A stretch of 64,000 bases of DNA from Naasia sp. SYSU D00948 (GTDB taxonomy: Bacteria; Actinomycetota; Actinomycetes; Actinomycetales; Microbacteriaceae): positions 1,787,127 through 1,851,126 of the forward strand of contig NZ_JAFMTA010000001.1 in assembly GCF_017916515.1 (NCBI RefSeq), read 5' to 3'. Below the pieces are notes generated by a model. The model had not been told where the DNA came from and did no database searches. It was given only the letters and a program-made list of their open reading frames with translations. Numbering within the stretch: position 1 is the stretch's first letter; every line of letters starts with the position of its first letter. A program made the translations under genes and the position numbers. Positions 17,294-24,658 of this stretch are shown one piece after another.

Positions 17294-18285
17294 GGTCCTC
17301 CTTGTATGCCCGAGCCGCGGCGGTACTCCACCTGGGTGTGCCCGACGACCGCCAGGAGCATTCCGCCGCCGCGCGCCGCGGTGCGCACTCCGCGCGCCTG
17401 GTGCGCCAGATCGCCCGTGAGATATCCCCAGCCCGCGCGGAGGCCGCCTCCGCCGGCGCGGGCTAGCCCGCCGCCCAGTGCCCGCAGGCGCACCTGCAGC
17501 CGCTCGGGCGCGTTCTCCGCCACCGTCAGGCTGGTCCTCGCCCAGTGGTTGCCGCTGCGCATGGCTCGCCTGAGCACCCACCGAGGAGTGGTCCTGGCAG
17601 CGGGCACGACATCGACGACGACCGCCTCGTCGCACCACACCATCGTGCCGCCCTCCCGCATGAGCTGAAGAGTGAAGAGCGTATCTCCACCTCCGCTGAT
17701 GCCGAATTCGGGGTCGAATCGGACACCGAGGCGGCGCACGGCGTGGACGTCGAGGAGGAGGTTGTTGGTGGCGGCGACCGTGACCCGAGACCCGGTGGGC
17801 ATCCGGCGTCGCTCGAAGAAGCGGCCGGCTGCCACCCAGCGGCTCGGCTCCTGCTCGTGCTCGGAGATCACCGGTCCGACGACCGCGGTGCTCCCGCACC
17901 GCTCGAAGGTGGTGAGCAGGTGCACCAGCCACCTCTCGCTCGGCCGCTCGTCGTCGTCGATGAAGACCAGGACGTCGTCGGAGGACGCCTCCTGGAGCGC
18001 CCGATTCCGCCCCGCCGAGATCCCGGGCGTCGGCTCATGCACGTAGGTGACGTCGGTGCCGCGAGCGTCCCTGGAGCGGGCGAACCGGACGACGAGCTCG
18101 CGGGCGCCGGCGTCCGGGTCGTTGTCCACCACGATGATGCGCGAGCGCCACCTGCCGGGGTCGACGGAGCGGGCCTGGACGGCCAGCTCCGGCAGTGCGG
18201 CGGCGATGTCGCCCGGCCGGCGATACGTGAGAACGGCGGCGGCGACGGTTCGGGGATCAGGGCGATGAGGAAAGCGCTGTGGCAA
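17290..18285 (-). CDS. GT2 family glycosyltransferase
   Basis: This 331-residue protein has a GT-A fold: AAVLTYRRP at the start, IIVVDNDPD near residue 55, an FIDDDERP motif (the DxD metal site) near 128, and ISGGGDTLFT near 200 in place of the usual GGEDxE. A basic C-terminal tail with an amphipathic stretch may contact the membrane. The start is TTG 18285, with GAAAGG about eight bases upstream in an ACCCGAAAGG context like that of the surface-protein leaders. Its stop overlaps the FrhB-like start by four bases, so the two are translationally coupled. Confidence 0.88.
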   Translation of the reverse strand: MPQRFPHRPDPRTVAAAVLTYRRPGDIAAALPELAVQARSVDPGRWRSRIIVVDNDPDAGARELVVRFARSRDARGTDVTYVHEPTPGISAGRNRALQEASSDDVLVFIDDDERPSERWLVHLLTTFERCGSTAVVGPVISEHEQEPSRWVAAGRFFERRRMPTGSRVTVAATNNLLLDVHAVRRLGVRFDPEFGISGGGDTLFTLQLMREGGTMVWCDEAVVVDVVPAARTTPRWVLRRAMRSGNHWARTSLTVAENAPERLQVRLRALGGGLARAGGGGLRAGWGYLTGDLAHQARGVRTAARGGGMLLAVVGHTQVEYRRGSGIQGGP

Positions 18286-18563
18286 ATCCGGCCTTTCGGG
18301 TCAGGCTGCGACCCTCCGATTATCGTGAGCTTCCGACGCCGGCCCGTCGGCCCAGAACGGGGGGTGCCTCCGTTTCGCCCCGGTGCCTCGAACGAACGGC
18401 ACGCGGAACGCCCCCGGAAGAATGAGCGTCGCGGAAACCGCCGGAGTTGAATCGATTGCCCCGCCTTCGCCTCGAGAACACGCGCTCATATAGTGTCGAT
18501 TCCTGCGATCACGTCGGTTCGGAAGATTCGACGTCTCGTTCAGTCGGGGGGGATTTCGAGAGC
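18286..18563. promoter_or_regulatory. Divergent intergenic region between two glycosyltransferase genes
   Basis: This 278-bp interval separates the minus-strand GT2 and the plus-strand GT4. A GATAAT hexamer (18324-18319, minus) and a TATAGT hexamer (18489-18494, plus) are the best -10 candidates. Neither has a convincing -35 box. No small gene is supported. Confidence 0.35.
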
Positions 18564-19727
18564 ATGGCGAGAGCGCGAAGAAGGACCGACAGACGGGTTC
18601 TCGTCGCGCATCCGGCGGCGGACCTCTACGGCTCCGACCGGGTCATGCTCGAGACCGTGTCGGCGCTGACCGAGCGGGGATGGAGCGTGACGGTCACCAC
18701 GCCCGTGCAGGGTCCTCTGCTTCCGGAGATCGCACATCGGAAGGCGAAGAGCCTTCTGCTGCCGGTGCCCGTGCTGCGCAAGAGCCTGCTGAGTCCCGTG
18801 GGCCTCCTCCGCCTCGCCGCCGGATCGATGGTCGCCGTCGCGAGATCGGTCGTGCTTCTCCGCCGGCTCCGGCCGGACGCCGTCTACGTGAGCACGGTCA
18901 CGATCCCGACCTGGCTGGTGGCCGCCCGCCTGTGCCGCGTGCCGGCGATCGTCCACGTGCACGAGGCGGAGACCGCCGTGTCGAGGGTCGTCCAGACCGG
19001 CCTCACGCTGCCGCTGCTGCTCGCGCGCCGGATCCTGGCCAACAGCGAGTTCACTCTCCGCACCATCTCGTCCGCCGTCCGCAGGCTGAGATCCAAGGCC
19101 GCGGTGATCTACAACGGGGTCCCGGGCCCGGAGCGTGTCGTCCCTCCGCGTGAGTTCCTCGAGCTTCCCCTTCGGATCGGCTACTTCGGTCGGGTCTCCG
19201 AGCGCAAGGGCGTGGACGTCGCGGTGGCCGCGGTGGCCCGGCTCAATGACGAGGGCATCACGGCTCGCCTCGACATCGTGGGATCCGTGTTCCCGGGCTA
19301 CGAGGACTTCGAGGCGCGGCTGCGCGAGACGGTGAGCACCCGCGGACTCACCGATCTCGTCGTCTTCCGGGGATTCCAGTCCGCGGTGTGGTCCGCCATG
19401 AGAGGTGTCGACATCGTCGTCGTCCCCTCCCGTCTCGAGGAGCCCTTCGGCAACGTCGCGATCGAAGCCGTGCTGTCCGCCCGGCCGGTCATCGTCGCTG
19501 GCATCGGCGGGCTTCCGGAGGCTGTCCGGCCCTTCCCGTCGGCCGCCACCGTCCCTTCCGCCGACGTCGATGCGCTCGTCACGGCGATCAAGGGCGCCGC
19601 TGCCGACTGGGAGGAGCGCCGGCTGCAGGCGCTCCGGGACGCCGAGCGGGCGGTCGAGCTCTTCGGCGTCGCCCCCTATCGGTCGGCGATCATCAGAGAG
19701 TTCGAGGGGCTCGACTTCCGCGGCTGA
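18564..19727 (+). CDS. GT4 family glycosyltransferase
   Basis: This 387-residue retaining glycosyltransferase has HPAADLYGSDR at the start, an acceptor domain to about residue 185, YFGRVSERKG at the donor-domain start and RLEEPFGNVAIEAVLSARPV near residue 290, the EX7E-type nucleotide-sugar site. ATG 18564 is chosen because it precedes the first beta strand by a few residues; an upstream in-frame start would add 39 residues without family character. It probably adds one sugar to the repeat unit. It is transcribed away from the neighbouring GT2. Confidence 0.88.
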   Translation: MARARRRTDRRVLVAHPAADLYGSDRVMLETVSALTERGWSVTVTTPVQGPLLPEIAHRKAKSLLLPVPVLRKSLLSPVGLLRLAAGSMVAVARSVVLLRRLRPDAVYVSTVTIPTWLVAARLCRVPAIVHVHEAETAVSRVVQTGLTLPLLLARRILANSEFTLRTISSAVRRLRSKAAVIYNGVPGPERVVPPREFLELPLRIGYFGRVSERKGVDVAVAAVARLNDEGITARLDIVGSVFPGYEDFEARLRETVSTRGLTDLVVFRGFQSAVWSAMRGVDIVVVPSRLEEPFGNVAIEAVLSARPVIVAGIGGLPEAVRPFPSAATVPSADVDALVTAIKGAAADWEERRLQALRDAERAVELFGVAPYRSAIIREFEGLDFRG

Positions 19728-20143
19728 TGTGGCATTCGCCGGCGCCTCGGGTCCGGCGAGTGGGCATGAGGTTCGCTCATTCCCGATCCTCGCGTTATCC
19801 GCGCTGATGGCAGAGCATCTCCGGTGGAGAACGCCGGGTCCAGTAAGTCGCAGGTGTCCGTTCACTCGGCCATTCCGGCGGGTGCTCTGAGGTTGCACTG
19901 ACAATCCGTCCGAAGAGCGACAGGTGCACTGTTCGGTCTACCTCTTTTCTGGTTAACCTCCGATTAGGATCGGCCGGCCGAAAGCGGATGAGCATCGACG
20001 AGTCAAGGCGCTTCCATGTGGAGTAGGGCTGCGAAGCAGGTTGCTGGCCCTGCTTCCGTCGCGCCGGATCAGCCCCTCACTCCGCCTCCAGACCCTCACC
20101 GGCTGGGCCTCCACCGGTGTGGTGGAGAGGGGAGGGGTCTCGG
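19728..20143. other. 416-bp intergenic region before the orphan regulator
   Basis: The region holds element A of a three-copy promoter-like repeat (19924-19959) and the small ORF at 20016-20147. The part from 19728 to 19923 shows no gene or clear structure. Confidence 0.5.
19924..19959 (+). repeat. Promoter-like repeat element, copy A
   Basis: The copy contains ACTGTTCGGTCTACC and ends in GGTTAACCT. It matches 18 of the first 24 bases of copy C (21247). TTCGGT and TAACCT can be read as -35 and -10 boxes with a 16-bp spacer. Confidence 0.45.
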
Positions 20144-20147
20144 ATGA
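20016..20147 (+). CDS. Possible 43-residue leader ORF overlapping the regulator start
   Basis: ATG 20016 opens a 43-codon frame whose TGA overlaps the regulator's ATG by four bases (ATGA). AAGG lies seven to ten bases upstream. The peptide is Pro/Gly-rich with no recognisable domain. The overlap and the repeat element upstream favour a translated leader, but an open frame of this length can arise by chance at this base composition. Confidence 0.25.
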   Translation: MWSRAAKQVAGPASVAPDQPLTPPPDPHRLGLHRCGGEGRGLG

Positions 20148-20812
20148 CGAGAGCGAGCCGAGCATGCGTCGTGCTGGGCGAGGGTGATGCTGAGCTGGGA
20201 GCTCGCCTGCGGTCTGCTCTGGAGGGGATCGGCTGCCAGGTCGTCGCAGAGGCGAGGACAGCGGACGACGTCGTCGCCGTGACCCGGGAATTCGAGCCTG
20301 AGGTGGTCGTCCTCGATGTGCGGCTGGAGGGCGACGGGATCCTCGCGGCCGAGCGCATCACCCACGAGGTTCCAAGCTCCCGGCTGATCATGGTGACCTC
20401 CTCCTGGAACGACGAGGAGCTCTACGGGTGCGTGCGTGCGGGCGCGCTGGGCTACCTGACCGAGGACTCCCTCCCGGCCGCGTTGCCTTCCGCGGTGCTC
20501 CGGGTCCTACGAGGAGAGCCGGCAGCTGCGCCGGCCCTCGTCGCACGCATCATCGCCATGTTCCGCGCGGCCGTGAACCGACTGCACCACCGATCGAGCC
20601 CATGGGATGAGCTGAGCGACCGTGAGCGCGCGGTGATGGAGCTGCTGAGCGTCGGCAAGACCACCGGGGAGGTGGCTGAGCGGCTGTCCCTGTCGCCCAC
20701 GACGGTGCGGGTGCACGTCCGGTCCGTCCTGGGGAAGCTCGGAGTCGAGAACCGCGAGAAGGCCGTGACCATTCTGGGTAATCCTTCCGTGGCCGAGCCG
20801 TCCGAGGAGTAG
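20144..20812 (+). CDS. Orphan NarL/LuxR-type response regulator with degenerate receiver
   Basis: This 222-residue regulator has a receiver (about 7-125) and a LuxR-type helix-turn-helix (about 158-215, LSDRERAVMELL with SPTTVRVHVRSVL). Aligned without gaps to the regulator at 40131-40793, it keeps the phospho-acceptor Asp58 and Thr85. The acidic pair 13/14 has become Glu-Gly, however, and the conserved Lys107 is Glu. Phosphorylation-dependent switching is therefore doubtful. No kinase gene is adjacent. GGAGGGG lies six to seven bases before ATG 20144. Its position inside the polysaccharide cluster suggests control of these genes. Confidence 0.85.
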   Translation: MTRASRACVVLGEGDAELGARLRSALEGIGCQVVAEARTADDVVAVTREFEPEVVVLDVRLEGDGILAAERITHEVPSSRLIMVTSSWNDEELYGCVRAGALGYLTEDSLPAALPSAVLRVLRGEPAAAPALVARIIAMFRAAVNRLHHRSSPWDELSDRERAVMELLSVGKTTGEVAERLSLSPTTVRVHVRSVLGKLGVENREKAVTILGNPSVAEPSEE

Positions 20813-20850
20813 CGCCTTGCGCTCGCGAGGGGCGTTGTCTGGGGCGTGAA

Positions 20851-20887
20851 GTCCACTATTCCGTCTACCCGGTCGCGCGGTTATCAT
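20851..20887 (+). repeat. Promoter-like repeat element, copy B
   Basis: The first 24 bases are identical to copy C except at one position (core ACTATTCCGTCTACCCGG). TTCCGT and TATCAT can be read as -35 and -10 boxes 17 bp apart. The copy begins 39 bp after the regulator's stop codon and has no clear gene directly downstream. Confidence 0.55.
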
Positions 20888-21246
20888 CCGCGAACGAACA
20901 CCTCGAACCGAGGAGCGTGAGCGGGTCCTATGCGCCGGATAGCAGTGACATCTCGCCGTATTCCGCCCATGTCGGGCTGAGGCGAATTCCCGAGCCCTCC
21001 ACGCCGCGAGCGCTGCGCTCGCTCCCTGGACGGCCGGCATCCGGTTCGACCGTCTCCGTCGATTGCGCGGGGACGACCACCCCGACGAACCGCTGTCGGC
21101 CCCCGGTGCGGCGGCCGTCATTCCCCCCATCCGAACGGCCGCCGCCCGGGACCTTTTCCCCCGCGCATAGGGCGCGAAGTAGAACAACCGGTTCACGTAT
21201 AACGATCGTTCCATCTGCCTGAGCGTTCGATATCGCATTCCCTGCG

Positions 21247-21283
21247 GTCCACTATTCGGTCTACCCGGTCCCGGTTATACGAT
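21247..21283 (+). repeat. Promoter-like repeat element, copy C
   Basis: The core is ACTATTCGGTCTACCCGG. TTCGGT and TACGAT can be read as -35 and -10 boxes 17 bp apart. It precedes the small ORF at 21320 and the glycosyltransferase at 21430. Confidence 0.55.
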
Positions 21284-21319
21284 GCCGCGGGCCAAGAGAC
21301 CGACTCCGGGGAAGTGCAG

Positions 21320-21433
21320 ATGCGGACGATGACGTTCGCCGCCGCCGTCACGGGCGCCGCGGCAGGGGCTGAGCGGGAACGGGAGCGCACCGCGGCCGTG
21401 AGCCTGCGCCGCCTTCCGGACTCGGCGGCGTGA
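21320..21433 (+). CDS. Possible 37-residue leader ORF overlapping the glycosyltransferase start
   Basis: ATG 21320 has GGGGAAG about six bases upstream. The 37-codon frame begins MRTMTFAAAVTGAAAG and turns charged. Its TGA overlaps the GTG of the next gene by four bases (GTGA). This mirrors the small ORF at 20016. A role in translational coupling is inferred. Confidence 0.4.
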   Translation: MRTMTFAAAVTGAAAGAERERERTAAVSLRRLPDSAA

Positions 21434-22665
21434 GCTCCGGCGGACGAGTGGAGGTCCCGACGGGCTCCCTCGGATCCCGTGCGGAGCGACGACCGCCCCT
21501 GCTCGTCGTCTCGTGGCGTTCCCCGGACACACCGTCGCAGCTGAGGCTGCGCGCGCTGTGCGAGGAGCTCTCCTACAGCTGGGCGGTCCACCTCGCCTTC
21601 TTCAGCGGCGGGCGGAGCGACGGGGACTCCGTCTGGATCGCCCACCCGGCGCCCCCCGTCGTCGCGCGGCCGCCCCGGTACACGCGCGCGGATCGGATGC
21701 TCGCTGCCGCGACGCTGCGCTCCCCGCACACTGTCGCGCTGGGCGGTGCCGTCCGCCGCGCATGGCTCGAGAAGCTGATCCGGGAGATCGATCCCGCGGT
21801 CGTCGTGCTGAACGGGCTCCCCGCGGCAGGGGCGCTGCCCCCCGCGGAGTGGCGCCGCGCGGTGCTGGACAGCCAGCAGGCCGAGTACCCTCGGCTGCGC
21901 CGCCTGGCCGGTCGCGCCGGGAGCGGCCGGGCGAGCACCGGCCTCCTGGTGCGCGCCGCGCTGGCGCGCCGCTTGGAGGGCCGGCTCGCCCGAGCATGCG
22001 CCGGCGTCTGGGCGGCGACCGAGGGCGACGCCGCCTACTTCCGCTCCCTGGGAGCGCAGCGGGTGTGGACCATCCACAACGGGACTCGGCTGCCGGAGGC
22101 CGAGATCCTCCCGCACGTCGACCGCCGCCGGGAGGACCCGGTGCGGCTCCTCCACGTCCTCCCGCCTGGGTCCGCGGCTGCCCGGGCCGGGCTGCGCGAG
22201 TTCCTCGAGGAGTGGGCTCCGCTGCTTCCGGAGCCGTGGACCCTCGACGTCGTCGGCGCCACCATGGAACCGGGATCGGCGATCGATCCGCGCGTCCATC
22301 TCGTGGGCCGGGTGGGCAACCTCGCGCTCGAGTACGCGAGCCACGACGCCCTCGTCGTGCCGTTCCGGCAGGCCGAGGCCGCGAGGGGCGAGGTGCTCGA
22401 GGCCTGCGCCATGGGGCTCCCCGTGCTCGCCACGGCGGCCGTCGCTGAGGGCATCGGACTGGTCGACGGCCGGACCTACCTCCGCGCCGAGTCGGCCCGC
22501 GAGGCGGCGGAGCGCGTCCGCTGGCTCCGGGACCACCCCGAGGCGCTCGCGGGACTCGCCGCGCGCGCCCGGGAGCACATCCGGACCTTCGACTGGGCGG
22601 TCATCGGCAGGATCGCGGACGCCGCGCTGCAGTCCGTCGCGGAGAACCGCGCGCGGAACCGGTAG
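21430..22665 (+). CDS. GT4-type glycosyltransferase
   Basis: This 411-residue protein opens with PPLLVVSWRSPDTPSQLRLR and contains an Ala-rich acceptor domain. A donor domain with EVLEACAMGLPVLATAAVAEG near residue 318 corresponds to the nucleotide-sugar-binding Glu and Gly-Pro loop. It resembles the glycosyl transferases 1 group found in exopolysaccharide loci. GTG 21430 overlaps the stop of a short upstream frame and lacks its own strong ribosome site, so translation may depend on coupling. The acceptor is unknown. Confidence 0.8.
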   Translation: MSSGGRVEVPTGSLGSRAERRPPLLVVSWRSPDTPSQLRLRALCEELSYSWAVHLAFFSGGRSDGDSVWIAHPAPPVVARPPRYTRADRMLAAATLRSPHTVALGGAVRRAWLEKLIREIDPAVVVLNGLPAAGALPPAEWRRAVLDSQQAEYPRLRRLAGRAGSGRASTGLLVRAALARRLEGRLARACAGVWAATEGDAAYFRSLGAQRVWTIHNGTRLPEAEILPHVDRRREDPVRLLHVLPPGSAAARAGLREFLEEWAPLLPEPWTLDVVGATMEPGSAIDPRVHLVGRVGNLALEYASHDALVVPFRQAEAARGEVLEACAMGLPVLATAAVAEGIGLVDGRTYLRAESAREAAERVRWLRDHPEALAGLAARAREHIRTFDWAVIGRIADAALQSVAENRARNR

Positions 22666-22798
22666 AGCCGGCCTCGGCGCCGCTTGCCCGCCAGGACCGC
22701 CGCACGGACCCCGTGTTCCGGGGACAAGCGAGCCACCGTGGCTCCGCCCCGGCTGAATCTCGGCCAGAATCGATGGACCCCCAGCCGAGAGGACCCGG

Positions 22799-23608
22799 AT
22801 GACCGACCCCACCACCGTGCCGTCGGCCGACGTATGGACGGCGGACTGGCTGCCGCGCCTCGTCGCATTCGACCTCGACGACACGCTGGCGCCGTCCAAG
22901 TCGGCGCTCGACCCGCGCATGGTGGAGCTGCTGCACGACCTCCTCGAGGTGAGCGAGGTGTGCATCATCTCCGGCGGCCAGATCGCCCAGTTCCGCGCGC
23001 AGGTCATCGATCGCCTCGCGAATGCCTCGCCCGGCCGGCTCGAGCGCCTCCACCTCATGCCCACGTGCGGCACCCAGTACTGGCGCCACCGGGACGGCGA
23101 GTGGGTGCAGGTCTACGCCCAGAACCTCAGCGCGGAGCAGATCGAGCGCGCGTTCCGGTCGCTCGAGGCGCGGGCCAAGGAGCTGGGGTTCTGGGAGAGC
23201 GAGACCTGGGGGCCGATCCTCGAGGACCGCGGATCTCAGGTGACGTTCTCAGCCCTCGGTCAGCTCGCGCCGGTCGACGTCAAGAGGCGGTGGGACCCGA
23301 CGGGGGAGAAGAAGAACGCGCTCCGGGCCGCCGTCCAGGCGGACCTCGCGGACCTCGAGGTCCGCTCCGGGGGCTCGACCTCCGTGGACATCACGCGCCG
23401 CGGCATCGACAAGGCGTACGGGATGCGGCGGCTCGAGGAGGTCAGCGGCATCCCCATCGCCGAGATGCTCTTCGTGGGCGACCGGCTCGATCCGGACGGC
23501 AACGACTTCCCGGTGAAGACCACCGGAGTCGCGTGCCACGCCGTCGACGGGTGGGAGGACACCGCCGGCGTGGTGGCGGCGATCCTCGACTACGCGCGGC
23601 TGGGATGA
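22799..23608 (+). CDS. HAD-IIB family phosphatase/phosphomutase-like protein
   Basis: This 269-residue protein has the four HAD motifs: AFDLDDTLAP (nucleophile Asp) near residue 24, SGG in motif II, a Lys in GIDKAYGM, and GDRLDPDGND in motif IV. The cap position and the GGSTSVDI segment place it in the HAD-IIB class that includes eukaryote-type phosphomannomutases and sucrose-phosphate phosphatases. A sugar-phosphate substrate is likely. No bacterial manB is visible beside ahcY or manA, so a phosphomannomutase role is conceivable but unproven. GAGAGGA precedes ATG 22799. Its stop overlaps the VanZ-like start (ATGA). Confidence 0.85.
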   Translation: MTDPTTVPSADVWTADWLPRLVAFDLDDTLAPSKSALDPRMVELLHDLLEVSEVCIISGGQIAQFRAQVIDRLANASPGRLERLHLMPTCGTQYWRHRDGEWVQVYAQNLSAEQIERAFRSLEARAKELGFWESETWGPILEDRGSQVTFSALGQLAPVDVKRRWDPTGEKKNALRAAVQADLADLEVRSGGSTSVDITRRGIDKAYGMRRLEEVSGIPIAEMLFVGDRLDPDGNDFPVKTTGVACHAVDGWEDTAGVVAAILDYARLG

Positions 23609-24132
23609 CGGCCGCGGACCGGGCGGCGCAGGGAGCAGGACGGACCGCGCCGGCGTCCCTCGCCGACCGGTTCCGCATCGGGATCGCGGCCTTGCTGCTG
23701 GTCGCGTACCTCGTCGAGATCCTCGTCGTGACTCTGACGCCCTCGCCCGTCGACCGGCCCTATCGCGCCTCGCTCGCCCGGTTCATCGCCGAGCTGCACG
23801 AGCGCGGCGTGCCCGAGTGGGTCGGGTACGCCCAGATCGAGTTCGCCGGCAATGTCCTGCTCTTCCTGCCGGCCGGGTTCCTCGCCGCGCTGATGCTGCG
23901 GCGGCGCGACTGGTGGCTGGTCGCGGTGCTCGCCCCCGCCTTCTCCGCGCTGCTCGAGTGCAACCAGGCCCTCTTCCTCCGTGACCGCGTGCCGAGCGCG
24001 ATGGACGTCGTGGCCAACGGCCTCGGAGCCGCGCTCGGCGCGGCGATCTCCCTGCTCGTGCGCCTGATCGTGCATCGCCGCGACCGGCTGCTGGCCGCCG
24101 ACCTCCGGCGGGGGAGCCGAACCCTGCAGTAG
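23605..24132 (+). CDS. VanZ-like membrane protein
   Basis: This 175-residue protein has four predicted membrane helices and the VanZ-type layout: LTPSPVDRP after the first helix, an EFAGNVLLFLPAGF segment, LLECNQALFL, and DVVANGLGAALGA at the end. VanZ-family proteins are widespread; VanZ itself gives low-level teicoplanin resistance, but the biochemical role is unclear. It is translationally coupled to the HAD gene. Confidence 0.85.
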   Translation: MTAADRAAQGAGRTAPASLADRFRIGIAALLLVAYLVEILVVTLTPSPVDRPYRASLARFIAELHERGVPEWVGYAQIEFAGNVLLFLPAGFLAALMLRRRDWWLVAVLAPAFSALLECNQALFLRDRVPSAMDVVANGLGAALGAAISLLVRLIVHRRDRLLAADLRRGSRTLQ

Positions 24133-24215
24133 AGCTTGAGGTCGATTCAGCCGTCGAGCCGCGCGAGGCGGTGTGTCGATGTGACCCTGATCGCCGGTGC
24201 GGGTAGGAATACCCG

Positions 24216-24371
24216 GTGAGTTCTCTCGGAGTCGTCGCCCTGATCGCAGCCGTCCTCGTCACGTGGCTGCTCGGTGCGCTCCTGATCGGACTGGCGGTCG
24301 GCCGCATCCTCGGCTCGACGCCGCCGCGCACGCCGCGCCCCTCGCGCCGCGACTACGAGCGGGCGGCGTAG
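24216..24371 (+). CDS. Small single-pass membrane protein (51 residues)
   Basis: GTG 24216 follows AGGA by about seven bases. The peptide has one N-terminal helix (about 4-28) ending in GLAVGRI, then a Pro/Arg-rich basic tail ending RRDYERAA. It resembles the protein at 29095-29364 in the WLLGALLIGLAVGR pattern. The function is unknown. It is a plausible actinobacterial small protein that gene finders often miss. Confidence 0.6.
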   Translation: MSSLGVVALIAAVLVTWLLGALLIGLAVGRILGSTPPRTPRPSRRDYERAA

Positions 24372-24443
24372 GCGCACAGCCTTCCCGCAGTCTCCTCCGG
24401 GGAGATTCCGGGTGGATTCGATGCCCCAATACCACGCGAGCCG

Positions 24444-24472
24444 TTGGCCGCACCGCATTTCCGCCGTACCGT
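24444..24472 (+). promoter_or_regulatory. Promoter of a possible small RNA or attenuated leader
   Basis: TTGGCC (24444-24449) and TACCGT (24467-24472) are separated by exactly 17 bp, so transcription would start near 24479. Confidence 0.45.
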
Positions 24473-24478
24473 GTCAGC

Positions 24479-24597
24479 GGGTGGATATGAGGGTCCCTCG
24501 GACTTCGGGTGTCCGAGCTGCCTGGCCCCATCCGATCGGGTAATCAAAAGAGCCCCCCCGGTTCCCTTGGACGCAAGGGACCGAGGGGGCTCGTCTT
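24479..24597 (+). ncRNA. Candidate small RNA or leader with intrinsic terminator
   Basis: Between the promoter at 24444 and a strong terminator lies about 118 nt. It includes a 7-bp hairpin (CTCGGAC with GTCCGAG, 24498-24518). It also includes a possible 18-codon frame (ATG 24487) whose TAA falls immediately before the terminator. It could be a small RNA or a peptide-controlled attenuator of the oxidoreductase gene at 24659. No known family was recognised. Confidence 0.35.
24550..24597 (+). terminator. Strong intrinsic terminator, bidirectional in form
   Basis: A long GC-rich stem (GAGCCCCC... pairing with ...GGGGGCTC, extended by CGGTTCCCTTG with CAAGGGACCG) is followed by GTCTTTT on the plus strand. 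CTCTTTTGATT follows it on the minus strand. Confidence 0.85.
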
Positions 24598-24646
24598 TTC
24601 CGCCGTCGGGGCCGGTCGCTCCGAGAGGCCGGGACGGCGGACTCCC

Positions 24647-24652
24647 TAGGCT
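24647..24652 (+). promoter_or_regulatory. -10 element of leaderless oxidoreductase gene
   Basis: TAGGCT ends six bases before ATG 24659, and no ribosome site is present. Confidence 0.5.
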
Positions 24653-24658
24653 CGATCC

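Larger units (their letters stand above)
20813..21319. other. 507-bp intergenic region with two copies of a promoter-like repeat
   Basis: Copies B (20851) and C (21247) of the repeat lie here. The interval between them shows no convincing gene. A 101-codon GTG frame at 20917 has a poor ribosome-site spacing and shadow-like composition. Confidence 0.5.

Noticed and set aside
15980-17932. A 650-residue version of the FrhB-like protein
   Set aside because: The extra 213 residues overlap the GT2 gene and lack any domain. GTG 17293 has a strong AAGGAGG and a GTGA overlap.
20917-21222. A 101-codon GTG frame between repeat copies B and C
   Set aside because: The AGGAG is only one base from the GTG, the composition is Pro/Ser/Arg-rich as in shadows, and no domain is visible.
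19728-22665. Insertion or genomic-island boundary around the repeat elements
   Set aside because: No transposase, integrase, tRNA gene or terminal inverted repeats were found, and base composition stays high in GC throughout.
24479-24597. Possible tRNA or known riboswitch
   Set aside because: No acceptor stem, anticodon arm or T-arm sequence can be placed, and no known riboswitch core was recognised. Only a promoter, a hairpin and a terminator are supported.
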